The notes below the pieces were generated by a model, which saw only the letters and a program-made list of their open reading frames with translations, ran no database searches and was not told where the DNA came from. 64,000 nucleotides of DNA from Ancistrus triradiatus (lineage: Eukaryota; Chordata; Actinopteri; Siluriformes; Loricariidae): contig JAJAGP010002252.1 in the NCBI GenBank assembly GCA_025084515.1, forward strand, positions 1 through 64,000, given 5' to 3'. Numbering within the stretch: the first letter of the stretch is position 1; each line of letters starts with the position of its first letter. A program made the translations under genes and the position numbers. Below are positions 34,641 to 48,373 of this stretch, one piece after another.

Positions 34641-36614
34641 CATGTCCCAAAATTTGATTAGTTGGCTATATGGAAAGTGAGTGAGTGATTGAGCAAAATA
34701 TGTCATTTGACCAGGAGTAGCCAAGCTTTTGCATACGACTGTAAACCAAGTTTAATAATCATGAGTAATATATGTCAAAGTTTATTTTATTTCATCATTT
34801 GTCAGCATTTGTCTCGTACATGTGCAAACAGCGGGGCACATACTGTATGTAAACACATGCACCCACATTTAATATCCACTAATCAAAATCAACTAGACAA
34901 AACATTACACGTGTGGACACTTGATGCAGTCATTTAAGAATGAACTGTTTCACTGTGTCCGTGGTTTTTCTGCTTGACTAATCTTTGTCATTAGAGAGAG
35001 TAAACCAGGAATGGCTTGACAGGCACCTTGTTTGACAGAAAGAGGCTACTGTGACCTGTAAGCCAGATTATACACTCTGTACAGAGACATCTGGTGTTGC
35101 TACTCAACGGATCAAATGCACTAATAATATGAACTTCCATTTGGGATATAAATTCTATAATATATACACAAACGTATGTAGGCACTCACTCTAATGAATG
35201 GATTTGACTATTTGAGCCACACCAATTGATAACAGATGTGTAAAGTCGAGTGAATCAGTAAAACCAGTATAGTCATCTGCATAAGCACACATGAGCAGAA
35301 TGGGTTTCTAAAGAGCTCAGTGACTGTGTGAAAGAAAGAATTCCTACAGCTGTGTTCCAAATTGTAGACGAAAGCACTGTGAATGTGGGATGAACTCCAT
35401 ATGAATTCATATGGTTTTGATTTGATGTTTAGATTACATTTGTCCGCAATATTTTGGCCATTATACCTATAAGGAATAGGATAACTAAAAGTAGCATATG
35501 TTCAAATATGTAATACATTCAGTTTATCACGGTGGCACAGTTGGTAGTGTTGGTACTGAACACCCGGTTGCTTCTGTGTCTAAGTGGATTTCCTTGCGAA
35601 ATACCCACTGCATCCCTGATCACCTCATCAGGATCAAGCAGGACATGAACGAATGACTAAACGGAAGTATGGCATTATCATCACAAATACAGTATGTAGC
35701 GTGCTAAGCAAAATTGGGAAAAGCATGTACTAAGCGGAACCGCTAGAGGACAGTAGAGCTAAAGAAGTAGACACACGTACACGCACTGTGATGGATATTG
35801 CTTTCCATTTGGACACGTTTTATCATTTTGTCACGGAATTACGTCTTAATTTCTCTTGGCTATAAGTGCTATTTCAGCCAGCTTATGAAACGAGGCAAGA
35901 CGTCAGTATCACATGCGGGGAGTTTATGTAGGTCTGCAGTGTTCAGTCTTTCTTCATACTGCCTCATAAAGTTGACGAGTTGGATTCTTTGTTATACAGT
36001 TTTCATAAATATTTTACGTGTCTAAACTGACAACTATTTAAATATATAATATGAGCGCATTCATCCAGCCCAACTAGCGTAGTACATTATGTATTGTAAT
36101 GCATAATGTAATTTACTGCAGCGGAAAAAAGCCCACTAGAACTACAACCACTCAAAGTAAATGAAAATGAACTGACTGCGCGCTAATAAAGTCATAATAA
36201 AGTACTAAGCAACGCACATTTGCTGTCAAGGCTGAAAGATTGGAAAGTTGATGCGATTCTACTTTGGAGTTTAAAGAATTTGGTCAGATTTGGACAGCAA
36301 GCTCGTGCTCACCGGAGCTGGTGATCGACCCGACCAGAAGGTTGAGAACACAAATTCCAGGACCAAATTACCACTGCTGGACCATTGATCAAGCGCCTCA
36401 GCAGCTCTGCTTAATCGTAAGTCAGTTTGAATAATACTGACTGGCAAATGAATAAGTTATGTGTTTAATTTTATTGGACATGTGTATAATTTATTCGATC
36501 TAAACACATTTTCCAAATATTTTATTGCAGTTCAGCATGTACTGTTTCTTCTTTCTTTATGTCTATTTGTATTGTTTTATGGACATATTTGAGCCATTAA
36601 ATAGATTTGAGTTT

Positions 36615-36640
36615 ATATATATATATATATATATATATAA
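36615..36640 (+). repeat. (TA)n microsatellite
   Basis: A pure TA run of about 25 bp. Confidence 0.9.
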
Positions 36641-37257
36641 ACATTTTTCAACTTCAATATTACAGCTAACAATATTCCTATACAATCTGCCTCATCTTAA
36701 TAACTCACACTTTAAAGTGTGAATTATTTTATGTATCAAGACACAGGTATTTATGGAATTCACATTTGCTTTTCAGTCTGGTTCATGACTTATTTGTGAT
36801 AAGTCTTAATCAAATCAAACCCGACTGCTGAAAGATATCTAACTTACAGAGTCTCATTCTAATGATTCAGTGTTTTACAATAAGGAACATTAGCTGTTGG
36901 AGTCAAAAGGCTCTCATATTGTTTTTTTTTTTCCAATACGAGGGCTCTATGACTAAATTATTAGCAGCATTGTTCTATTTGTTGATGTTCCTCACCAAGT
37001 GCATTTCCATGGCCCATTACACCTAGGCTTGATCTGATCCCGTGTGGGGCAAAGTGGTCATGTGTTGTGATATGTATGTATATGTGGTGTGGCTGCAACA
37101 GCGGTGGCTCTTGATAGGCGAGCAGATGTTTTTGGGAGGCCAGCCCTGCCAGGTTCACTGTGAAATGGTGCTTTAGAGCCCATTACCCTGCTCCTCTGAT
37201 GACACTCAAATAGCTATCATTACCACACAGCCCAGGGAGGGAGTGTGACTATTACAC

Positions 37258-37272
37258 AGAGAGAGAGAGACA

Positions 37273-37342
<70 letters not shown>
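37258..37342 (+). repeat. (GA)n microsatellite
   Basis: A GA run of about 85 bp with a few CA interruptions at its left end. The next 500 bp are strongly pyrimidine-rich on the plus strand (CT and TCC runs to about 37900), so the two together form a large purine/pyrimidine asymmetric region. Confidence 0.95.
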
Positions 37343-37343
<1 letters not shown>

Positions 37344-39449
37344 GGAGAAGTGAAAGGAATAAAGATAGAGAAAAAAGAAGTTTAACATGAACATTTCAGA
37401 GAGTTAACAGCCTCCAGCCTTTTCTACCCTATTAACTGCTATACTGTGCTTCCACTGCACTGTTGGGAGCAACCCACCATCTCCAATACCACCAACTCAT
37501 GTATACCTCTCTATATCTCTCTATGTCTATCTCTCCATCATTCTGTCTCCTCATCATCTGTTTCATTTTCATGTCTCGTGCATCCTCCTTCACCTATGAT
37601 CTTTTCCCTTCACCATCTAGCAATCTCTCTTTCTTTCTTCCCCTCCTCCCACTTGCCCTTTCCTCACCCTGTCCTCAATTTTTCTCACCCTCCTCCCAGT
37701 GACCCCCTCTCCACTGATCTCTGTCTTTAGAAACCAAAGACTCATTTCCATCACTCTGTCTGCTCTCTCTTTTTCTTTCTTCCACAGACTCTCAATCCAT
37801 TCTCTCCCTCCATCAATTCTGCACCCTCATCCTCTGCACTTATCCATCCGTATAGCCCTCTCGATCCTCTTCTACCCCACTCCCCTCCTTCGGTATGACA
37901 GTAGCATGTTTCAATTAAGACATGGCAGTGCTGAGAAGGGCAGATGGCTCTCACTGCCAGAGTCCAGTTAGCTCAGTCACCTATGACCAGCTTGCTGACT
38001 CAAACCTACAGTTCACACCACTGTTGCTTGATCAGGCCACTGTTGCTTGATAATGTAGGGCATATGAGCATAACTGATGGTGCTGTATATCAGAATAAGT
38101 TATTAGCATTTTCTTTACCTCTGAGCATCCTCGGAGAGCTTTTTTATGGTACGTCTTCATAGAAATTGCATCTGCTCAGGTGTTGTGTAAAGAGGTATGA
38201 TAAAAGACAAAGAAAAACTATGTACCAACAGTCAACAGTGTTTTGTCTTTACCATAGGATGGAGGTTGCAGCACTAGCCATGCTGCTCTGCATGGCCTCC
38301 TCATCCACATCAGTGGGGGGAAATTGCAGCTCTGCTGTATTATTCATGGAGGGTAAATGGCAGGAGCATTCACCATCACTCATGGGCCTCCAGCTGACCT
38401 AAAGGTGGCACTATTGCTTTTCATGGTAGAACACAGACACCTTAAAATACATAGTAATGCTTGCTCTGTCAGCTTTGCTGCCTCTGTGACTATGAAGATG
38501 ATAGGACAATACTTTTCACTATTTTTAACTAGCACTTTATAGCCATTCACCGACTAAAATGGTACATAAGTGCAAGAAAGGACAGGGGATTGAAATATTT
38601 ATTCTACCCAATTCAATGCACTGGTAACACACTGAATAAAAATGCATTTAGATTACCAGGACATTAGCTCGAAAAGAAAATGTAGGCTTTTCTAATCTGC
38701 TGAGTGCATGATGATCTTTAACTAGATTTCACAAAATCTTCTTCATCTTAATCCATAAAGAGGACTGCTTATGTAAGGAAACTTTAAAAAAGATTTTCAA
38801 CAAAGAGTTGTTCTTGTAAAGTGCTGTTCATAAATGTAGGACTAATCGGCATAAAGGTTTAAAAGAAGTATAATATTATGTAGGGATTCACATTTCTTTG
38901 GTTGGCATTTCTATCTGTATTGGTTTATAAAATAAATATCAGATAATCATGTATTACAGGATTATTGTAAATTAGTATTTTAGTATTACAGTATTATAAT
39001 AGTACTATATTAGCAGAAAATATTAAATACCTCAAAACCTTTCTGTCTAAGTATTCTAGGACTGAATTAATGCTTCATTTAAAAATATATATTTAAAAAT
39101 TGTGTAATATAGTAAAATATAGCGAAATAAATACATTTGGGTAGTTCTGACCAGTTGCTATAAACATGATGTAGTAAATGTAAGCCTAAGTACAATAGTA
39201 TTGTGTTTTTCTATTCAGTAAGGGTTTACATTTAGGTTTACATTGTTATTCTATAAAACAGGTTAACTGCATAGATATAGTATAGTACAATAATATAATT
39301 GTAGGCTATTTTGAATAAAAAGTGCACAGTGTTAGGCATTGTTAGGATAGTACACTAAACATATAATATTCATAATAATAATAATAATAATACTAATTCT
39401 AAAAGACGGTTTTAAACACAGTCACGCTGTAATGTGAGGGAGGAATGGG

Positions 39450-40350
39450 TTAAACATCGAGCACAGCATGATGAATAGAGAACAGCATGAAATCGCCGTC
39501 CAATCCGTGTCGAGATTAACACTTTGTTCCTCCATGATTGGTTCGAGTGGACTCAATGCATGTCCATTCATACGTACAAAATTTCTGTCCCACGTGGGAC
39601 GTGGCCATATTGTGGAGCTTCTATTGGCTGTAGTGATATCAATAAACCCCGCCCCGCGTTATGAGATTGGTAGAGTTGTCGGACTCTTGCCCGCCCCCTG
39701 CCTTGTTCTCTGTGGACGGAAATACCCCTCCGAGAGAGAGAGCGAGCGAGCGAGAGAGAGAGAGAGAGACGCGTCGCTTCACATCTACGAGAATGCATGT
39801 GAAACTAACACAGCTCTGACATTTTGTGCCTCACCTCTTAAACAACCTTAATATGATTTCTTTTAAAAACATGATTATTTGATATGATATTTTCTCCGCC
39901 TTTGCCTGTGTCTTGCAGCATCGCGCGTGTGTGGTATTTCATATTTCATTTTATTCCGTCCTTCTGCCTCTTTCTCACTCTCTCATCCACTTACACGCTA
40001 TCATCCCACACCAAGATTTGACATGACTGCAAATTTGAGCGGACTTCACGCGCGCGCTGTTGCGCATCAGTAATTACGCGCGTCTCCCTCCAAAAATGCG
40101 GCCTCCACAGCCAATCATACAGCATCACCCAATCGGACAGGCGGTGCGTGTCCAGACTCCGCTATCGTCTAACTTACAATTTGGGATCTTATTGTAAATA
40201 TTGATCTGCTCCCATCCATCCACTCACTGGTGCATCCACCGAATTTGGCCACTCACGCCCTGCACACAGATGGACATCTGCTGGAGCTGAAGGTCCAAAG
40301 ACAAATTGAGTGTCCAGGCATCAGGTCCACTCGGTCCTCAAATCCTGTTT
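39450..40350. promoter_or_regulatory. CpG- and CCAAT-rich candidate promoter without a visible gene
   Basis: Against an AT-rich, CpG-poor background this block is rich in CpG. It has CCAAT boxes in both orientations (minus: 'attgg' at about 39537, 39624 and 39666; plus: 'ccaat' at about 40112 and 40130). It also has a GC box ('ccccgcccc', about 39648), an E-box 'cacgtg' (39591) and a GAGA run with CGAG units (39735-39770). No coding exon is recognisable on either side within the window. It may start a non-coding RNA, or a gene whose coding exons lie outside the window. Confidence 0.4.
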
Positions 40351-40839
40351 AATTGGCAGCTCTTTCCCAGGCAGAGTTAGAGCCCAGGTCCAGATCCTAA
40401 CTATTCTTCCAGACAAATTTGACCGTTCCTTAATCTAGGATCAGTCCTCTGCGGAAAGGATGACCTGAAACTTATGAATGCCTTCGGCACGACATTTAAA
40501 ATAGTCCACATAAGTCAGGTCAGTTAGGTTTATTGTTATCCAAACCTTGCACACATGTATGTTCTTCCTCCAGGACCATGGAACATGCATGAGTATAGTA
40601 CAATATACAGGATGTGCAAGAAACACAATTGCCAAGGTCGGATATAAGCTCACAATACAATAAAGACAACAAATACACAATGCACCTCGATACTGCAATA
40701 GGACACAATGCCGAATAACGCAGCAGCTGCCTTATGACACTGTTCCAAATGTAAATTATGCTGGACCCAAGAGTGACCAGACAGCCAGAATACGGATTTG
40801 GATTTATCTATGTTTTTTTTTTAACATCATATCAGGATC

Positions 40840-41065
40840 AATGGCTATTTATGACATGAGCATGGTTACATCGATACTAATCAGACATATTCATACTGAG
40901 GCAGTTGAGAGTGCCCAGTTAACCTAACATGTCTTTGGAATGCAGAGTAAAACCACGTGGACACGGGGACCACGTGCAAACTCCACACAGGTCTTAGGTC
41001 AGGATCGAACTGGGATCTCTGGAACTGTGTGGTGACTGCACGAAGTGCTTGCATAACCATGCCAC
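40840..41065 (-). repeat. SINE-like repeat, family B
   Basis: The plus strand reads 'aggatcaatggctatttatg', 'taacctaacatgtctttgga', 'caaactccacacaggtctta' and 'ggatcgaactgggatctctg'. The same order recurs in the split copy at 47220-49515. Confidence 0.65.
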
Positions 41066-41090
41066 CTTTGCAAGAATGCAGATTGTATAA

Positions 41091-41283
41091 ACAGACTGTG
41101 GTGGTGCAGTTAAGACATTGGACCTTAAGGTACAAGGTTCAAGCCTCAGCACTGCCAAAGAGTCCCAGCTGGGCTCTTGAACAAGGCCTTTAACCAGCAA
41201 AAGCTTGGACTGCAAATTGTAAAACTCTGTCAGTTGTAAGTCACTCTGGATAAGACTGCCTGTGAAATGACTAAATGTAAAAA
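41091..41283 (+). repeat. SINE family A, diverged
   Basis: Head 'gtgcagttaagacattggac', B-box-like 'ggttcaagcctcagcactgc' and tail 'agtcactctggataagactg' are clear but more diverged than in other copies. Confidence 0.75.
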
Positions 41284-42318
41284 TGCGAAAGAATACAGCT
41301 TGCAAGCATCAGGTACAAAATCCCCAAAAGAGGTAATACAATATAATATAATATATGGTAATATATGTAAGACTCTGTAACACAAACATCGCTGTGATAT
41401 CTCAATTTTTGCACAATAACATTTTTTTCATGTTTTAAAACTGCTTTTTTTTTACAAGGATCGCAAAGTCTCTGGCACCTATCTCTCGAGAACACAGGGC
41501 ACAATGGTAAGACGCCAGTCCATAGCAGGGCTGGGTAGGGCTCACTGACCAGCCTCTCCGAAACATCCAATCTGCATATGAAGCCTAACTCACTGTCTAA
41601 TCTGGGATAGCAGATAGACTACAGTGCCAGTCAGTGCTGGTAGTCGACGTGCTGGATGTGGGAGAAATGTTCCGGAGTAAAGATCTGAGTGATTTAATGA
41701 TTTAATAAGGACAAATCATTATGGTTCAGAGCGTCTCCTAAACAACAAAGCTTGTGGGGTGTTTCCATTTAGCAGTGGTGAGTACTGCAGACAGTAATCA
41801 GAGGAGGGACAAACCAGGAACCGGTGACAGGGTGTTGGTGCCCAAGGCACATCGATGCACTAGAGCAATGAATCCCATCTCATCTGGTCTGAATGGACAG
41901 AAAAGCTACTGGTACAAGTCACAGAAAAGTTTAATGCTGGTGACAGGACATGCAGCACGACGCTGAGTATGGGGCTGGTAACTCACAGACTGCTCAGAGT
42001 GCTCACCACGCTAAATACTGCCTGCTATTGGCACGCAAGTGTCAGAACTGGACCTTGGAGCAAAGGAAGAACATTGTCATTGAGTTTAGTTTCTGATCAT
42101 GGGAACTGTTCATCTGGGGAAGTGATGGCACCAGGATACACTGTGGAAAGAAGATAATGCTTTGGGTCATGATCTTGCCAAGGAACTCTGGAACTGGGCA
42201 TTCGTGTGGATGTTAATTTGATGTGTGACACGGACCAGGCGGTTTAAATGTTTTGCACATTATTACCTCAGGTTTACTTTTTATTCATCCCAACATGTAG
42301 GTGTGTGTGTGTGTGTAT

Positions 42319-42579
42319 ATACCTTGTCTTGCTATATTTGTGATGACCAAATATCCCTACGATGATAGCAAAAACCTGGAACTTTGACTAGTGAGGACCA
42401 TTTTTCTGCTACTGTTTTACAAAAAAATGTTTTTGAAAAACCAAAAGAGGCAAAAGATTAGCTTTATGTTACTGAGGTTAACGCTAGGGGTAGGTGTAGC
42501 ATTAATTAGCTGCAGTAATCCTTCACTGTCATTCATGTCAATGGAAAGTCCTCACAAGGACAGCAACACAAACGTGTGC

Positions 42580-42608
<29 letters not shown>
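42319..42608 (+). repeat. Dispersed repeat ending in a TG microsatellite (copy 1)
   Basis: It runs from 'ccttgtcttgctatatttgt' through 'gtaggtgtagcattaattag' to 'ggaaagtcctcacaaggaca' and then a (TG)n run (42584-42608). A shorter TG run precedes it. The unit is inverted at 43758-44040. Confidence 0.6.
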
Positions 42609-42610
<2 letters not shown>

Positions 42611-43755
42611 CTGATGTATGCAGCATTTTTGTGCATACATAAACCTTGTTTGATTGACTGGTCCTGTTACCTGTTCATTATTTATTGAGCAAATCTCACA
42701 AAACTAGTTTGTGATACGATTGGAAGCGTATTCAATCATTGCCTTTTTTTTTTAATATAACCAACTTGTGTTAGAAAACTGCATACGCGAGCAAAATTCT
42801 CCTTGTCACCATCTCTTTCGAGTTTACATTTCATACATACCCATGTATGTGCAAGTTGGTTAATGTTTTGTGCAGACATTCATTTGAGTGTATATGAGGC
42901 CCATGCACCGTTGAGACTGTCTGTGATTTTTGTCCCTTTCCTGCTTCGTCTGCCATTAACATCTGACCAGGAGTGCACCTTGCATTTTGGGACAGGAGTT
43001 AATGAGTTAATGAGTGTATAGGGTGATTCGTCTTTGTCATCCATTCTCTTCCTCTTTCCCAATCACGCGTACTTTGTTGAGTGATTAATTTACTGTCACA
43101 GTTTTCCAAAGAACTCACAAGCATGTCCATTCACACATTCGCACGTATACACATGCTTTGTCTTTTTTAGTTTGCAACACATGCACTTGCATATCGCAGA
43201 GGCATCATCCATGTCCTGACTCAACACACTCATCTATAGACCCCTCTCTCTCTACTTCTCTCTCCCAGATGCTGCCCTGCTGTGGTGCCTGAAGCTAAGC
43301 AAGCTAGTAAGATTAATAACGAGCTGTCCCTCCCAAAAGGCAAGGCAAAAAAAAAAAAATACACTGTTTGCAGAGGATAGAGAGCGAGTGAGTGTGTGTA
43401 TGTGCGTGTATGAGGCTGTGTGTGTGTGTGTATGAGTGAGCGAGACTCTTTTTGTTGGCAGGTTAGTGCCATTCACTACCTCTAACGCTCACACAGACCC
43501 TCCCCCCGGGGCCCGCCGACATGGATTAATGTGTTTAGTACAATTATTTCATTTATTACTGTCTGGAGCTTTTTTCAGATAAGAACATTTTTCAGGTTGC
43601 TAACCATTATTACCTTCAGGACTTGCCAAGCACAGGGGCTCGCGGTCAGAAGTGCTTCGCTCTCTTTTGTTAATGCTTCTCGCCAGCATCTGTTTCACAG
43701 CTCTGTTGGAAGATTGAGAGGGGTAGAGAAAGCTCTGTCTTCCTCTTTTTTCACC

Positions 43756-43757
<2 letters not shown>

Positions 43758-43808
<51 letters not shown>

Positions 43809-44040
43809 TAGTAAACATACGTTTTGGGGACTTTCATTTACATAATGAAATGATTACTGTAGCTTATTAATGCTACACCTAAACCTAACACTAGCCTCAG
43901 TATAAAAAAAGTAATCCTTTGGCTCTTTTGGTTTTTCAAAAGAAAGTTGTAGTTCTTGTTCCTTACAAGGACCAGCAGATTGTCCCCACAAGGTAAAAAT
44001 GTCACATCTTTCAATCCTTGTGGAAACATTTGGTCCTCAC
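43758..44040 (-). repeat. Dispersed repeat bordered by a CA microsatellite (copy 2, inverted)
   Basis: After (CA)n (43758-43805) the sequence reads 'gcttattaatgctacaccta' and 'tccttacaaggaccagcaga', the complement of copy 1. The two lie 1.2 kb apart as an imperfect inverted pair. Confidence 0.6.
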
Positions 44041-45726
44041 TATGCTATTTAAACTAGGTTTACACACATGCATTTAGTGTGACCAGGGTTGATTCTGATT
44101 TCTGATTTTCTGCACTACCACAGCTCTTGCAGTTTATTCAAAGCACCCCTTTACAGATCATTTTTAAACCTTTACAATAATCTACATGAGATGATAAATG
44201 ATTTTGTGTTTTTGAAAAACACCAGGATCAATAATTATTTATAATTTGAAATTCTGAAGCACGTCCTCCTGCTTCTCATTAAACCAGACTGGCTATACTG
44301 TGAATATGCGCCAAGTTAGCATCCATTTGTCACAGGTAGATACGCGTTAGATTTTAATATTCAAGGCTTGATTTAATTTTCTCTGCCTTATATTAAATAG
44401 TAACCATTCCTGTCAAAGTACATTTATATTTTGCTGTTTTACAGACTGTCTAATTCAGAGCAATAGAAGTGCTTGAAGTATACCAGAACACTCATTTTGG
44501 CTGCTTTCCAAACCACAGACAAGTGTATTAAGTTTATTAGTCCTTTATTAATACAGCTACACGTCACTTAACGTCCACAATCTGTTCTGTGAAACAGTGT
44601 CACGCAATCTTGTCCGAACACCATATTAAATATTATATGGCAACGCTATAAGGGATACTGTAGTGTATTGTCTAAATATGCAAGATACTGTACATATACA
44701 GTACTGGTGTTACATCGTCTCAGCCAGTGCGCTGTGACATGTGGAACTGTCTCACTATCCATGCACAGTTCTCGTACAGCGGAACATCAGTCCAGTCTGT
44801 GTCTTATCAGTGGACTCTTATAAGTAAAACAGCTCATGCTGATGCCACACACTTTGCATCCGTTGCCGTCTCACCGAATCACCTGGCTGCACACTGGTTC
44901 ATCTTTCTGCACGCTGACCCCCGCTATGCTTTGACTCCTCCCACTGATCGCTGATTCAATGAGTCGTAGGTAACTCTGCTATTTGCCTCCCAGATGGCTG
45001 CATGCCTTGGGTGTACTCACACTAAGTGATCTGTACCGTGCCCAAATACATTTGACTCATACATGGATTTATTCACGTACACGAAATTCATTCAGTTGTA
45101 CTCGAGCACAGTATGCATGTAGTGTGATCACTAACCATCACCTGCCCTCATAAAAATATTCTGCAGCACGAGTAGCCAAAAAGCATTGCATTATAAATAA
45201 ATCTATAAGAGAAGGCTTTAAGTTCGCCTACAACAAGTCCAGAAAATCCACAAAGTGCAACCATGAAGTCCATTGAGCTGTGCAAGTACGTGTTACTAAA
45301 CAACAAAAAGCATGCTCAGGCCCAGAGAGTTTAGCACAATGTGAGTGCAGGCCAGAGGGAGAGAAGGGAGGGGGCACAATCATGCTCTGGCACGGTACAA
45401 GGCCAACGAGCATAGTGTGAGTATGCACTTATTCTTCAACTTGAATTTCATAGTTAAGTGCTTAATTCCCTCCTCCGGTCGACTGAGCATGCCATGCCAC
45501 CAAGACTTTCTCGCCAAGGACACAAGGTCCAAAGTCACGGGGTACTGGACTAAATAATGCCGATATGCATATTTTTATGTTATTTTATGCAATATTTCCC
45601 TTCACTATTGGCTTATATTCTGTAGCTTTTATATTCTGTTTTAGATTCTCTCTTTTATATTTTATTATACTCTTCATAATATTTCTTTTTAATCAAATAA
45701 CTTGGTTAATTCCTACATATAACATC

Positions 45727-45945
45727 TAAGCCACCCAAGGAGGATGGGTCCCTTTTTGAGTCTTGGTCCTCCCAAGGTTTCTTCCTTATTAAATTTATGG
45801 AGGTTTTTCTTGCCACTGTCACCCTATGCTTGCTCAATTTGGGATTGGCCATGTCATTTGGAAGATCATTTAAAACTGTAAAGCTGCTTTGAGACAATGC
45901 GCCATTGTAAAAACCGCTATAGAAATAAATCCGACTTGACTTAAT
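45727..45945 (+). mobile_element. LINE 3' end (same family as 21058-22135)
   Basis: It shares 'ccacccaaggaggatgggtc', 'gagtcttggtcctcccaagg', 'gctttgagacaatgcgccat' and 'aaaaaccgctatagaaataa' with the 3' UTR of the 21-22 kb element. No ORF2 part is present. Confidence 0.8.
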
Positions 45946-47630
45946 TCTCTACTTTGTGTTTAATAAAACTTTCTGCACCAGAGTCTGCACTGTTACATCT
46001 GTCACTACAGCTGTCTTTCAGTGAAAGAATCTGGAATGTAATATATGGGTTAAGTAATAACATTAGTAAGAAGGAAAATAAATTAATTGGACATGTATGT
46101 GATCAGATGTTGTCTGAACAGTCATTATTCTGTCCAGACTTGTAGTGGTGGTCCTCTGCTAATTTGAATATTGGATGTGATTGATTGAAAGCTCTGGAGC
46201 CTACAAGCAAACTTTTGCTGAAGCATATGACTTTCAGAAGTACACAGTAAATCTCTTTAATAAATGGAAAAATATGTCCTTTGTGCTGTAAAAACGAATT
46301 TGATTCATAAACCTTTCATCCATCCAAGCAGATGTAACTACAATATTTAAAAATCATGTTGCTCTCAAAGGGTTTAATCAAATATTTTATGCAATATTTT
46401 ATGAGCATTTATAGGCTTATTATTTTTTATTCAATAATTTAGCTCTGTACTATGGAGCATGGGAACTCAAAAACAGATGTGGCACCACCCTAAGTCCTCA
46501 GTAGGTAGCCCTCCACCCCTCACACAATAGCTGCCACACTGAATGATGATACCTACTCCAGAGGGTGGCACAGCTCTTAATCTATCAACCTAACTGCCAT
46601 GCTCCAACCCTAAAATCTCTTCCTGCGTGTATCCCCACATTTAAAATTGCACATCTGTTTTTGGCATGCCTGCACTCTAGCCCTAAATGACATAGATCGC
46701 ATGCAAACCACCAAATACAGTCTGCTGTTAGGGACTATGGCACCAGTGAACACTGCATTTATAGGTTTATCATCAAAACCTGAGTGTTGAAAACAATCTG
46801 CTTTAATTGGCTGCCTTTGTGAAGCTGGCCAGGACAAATGAGTTGGACTGAGCAGCCACCCCTCCTTTCACACTCATCCTTCTCTCCTGCAGCTCTCAAC
46901 TACCTGATTAGCATTCCACATTTCCCAACCACCCAAGTTTGCCTGTACGATGCAGAGGCCATTTATAAAGCAGGCAGTGGAGCAGAAGCTTTCTTTTAGT
47001 GAGTGCTCACATCGTCTGGTTGGAGATATTGACATCTGCGTGAGCATGAAATGAGCTGCCAAGAAAGGCTGTGTGGTTTAGGCTGTGAGCTAGTAAAGGG
47101 TTTGAGTTTGATTCCCTGAACTGTCACTGCTGGACCAAGTCTTTCTGTTGCTTGGTTAGTATCTGCTTTAAAAGGGATAAAAGCATATTCAGTTCTTTGT
47201 TTGTTTGGTTTATTTAGCATTGCTTTCAGCATCAGTGGCTATTTATGACAGACACAAGGTTATATCGATACACAAGGTTACTTTGAAACTAGTCATACAT
47301 ACTTGGATCGGACCGGTTTAGCATAATCAGTTACAGTGTTGGGGAAGTTACTCAAAAAAATAATCCTTTAACGATTTCTCATTACTTAACTAAAATTGTA
47401 ATGGGATTACTTTACTCATTACTTCCTGGTAAATGTAATCTCATTAGTCTTTAGTTACTTTTAAGTTCTAACATTCTAAAACAAATATACAGGAATCAAA
47501 TCTACGACATCTGAAAAGTACAAAAATGACAGGCAATATTTATATAGTTTATTCAGGAACAAAATGTAGCAGTAATAGCAACAATAACCATGTATAAACC
47601 TAATGTCAATAGCCTATACTTGCTATTATA

Positions 47631-47958
47631 CAGGTAGTCCTCGGGTTACGACAATCTCGAGTTACGACGTTTCGTGCTTACGACGCATCTCCCATTTACT
47701 GTATAAAGCCTTGTTTCGACTTAAGTGGTTTTGCATCGTAAACGTCATAACGCGAACTTCGTGTTTCGTGTGCGCGGCGGAAGAATACACGGTTACGCGG
47801 CTCGTTTTTTGATAATTACTGTGTTAGGATAGGTGTTAGGGTAGGATACGTGCTTACAGTGTGTTATTTATGTACAGTATGTACGTATGTTCCGACTTAC
47901 ACCAAAAATTACGGCGCCGCCTAGAAACGGATCTGCGTCGTAAGTCGAGGACTACCTG
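47631..47958. mobile_element. Tc1/mariner-type MITE, 'caggtagtcctcg' termini
   Basis: Ends caggtagtcctcgggttacg and gtcgtaagtcgaggactacctg are inverted. TA flanks sit at 47629-47630 and 47959-47960. The interior is CpG-rich (for example 'gtgtgcgcggcggaag') and non-coding. It is nested in the hAT-like element. Confidence 0.85.
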
Positions 47959-48373
47959 TACTTAGTTTTGGGAAACCTTGCGTTGGGGTTGGAGTCCCTG
48001 GAATTCGCAAAGGTGGGTTCTAGTAGAAAACCTATGGTTGATTTAACACACCATAACAGATAACTTGATTGCGTGAGAATAACTGAACACTATGCAAGAA
48101 CATCAACAAGAAAATCATGGTAGAACTAACACAGATACAGAAAGTATAGTACAAACCAGGGACGTTTGTAGAGTCTGAGGAGATTGGGGGTTTAGCTCAG
48201 ACACATCTAGAGGGGTCCAGAAAAGTTTTAATGCTCAATATTGATTTTTTTTTTATAGCTACTGTAGATTGTTTATATACCACAGACAGTGTTTGTTTAG
48301 TATTTGTAGCAAAACACTACAACGTTCGGTATAAGTAAACCCTTTAAAAAACTATGCGATGTTTTCACATTTA

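Noticed and set aside
37206..37702. Serine/leucine-repeat open frames on both strands
   Set aside because: They are products of the GA/CT microsatellite and the pyrimidine-rich tract, not proteins.
39468..39851. 127-codon plus-strand open frame over the CpG-rich block
   Set aside because: It runs through a GAGA/CGAG repeat (giving SERERA-type residues) and has no recognisable domain. High GC reduces stop codons by chance.
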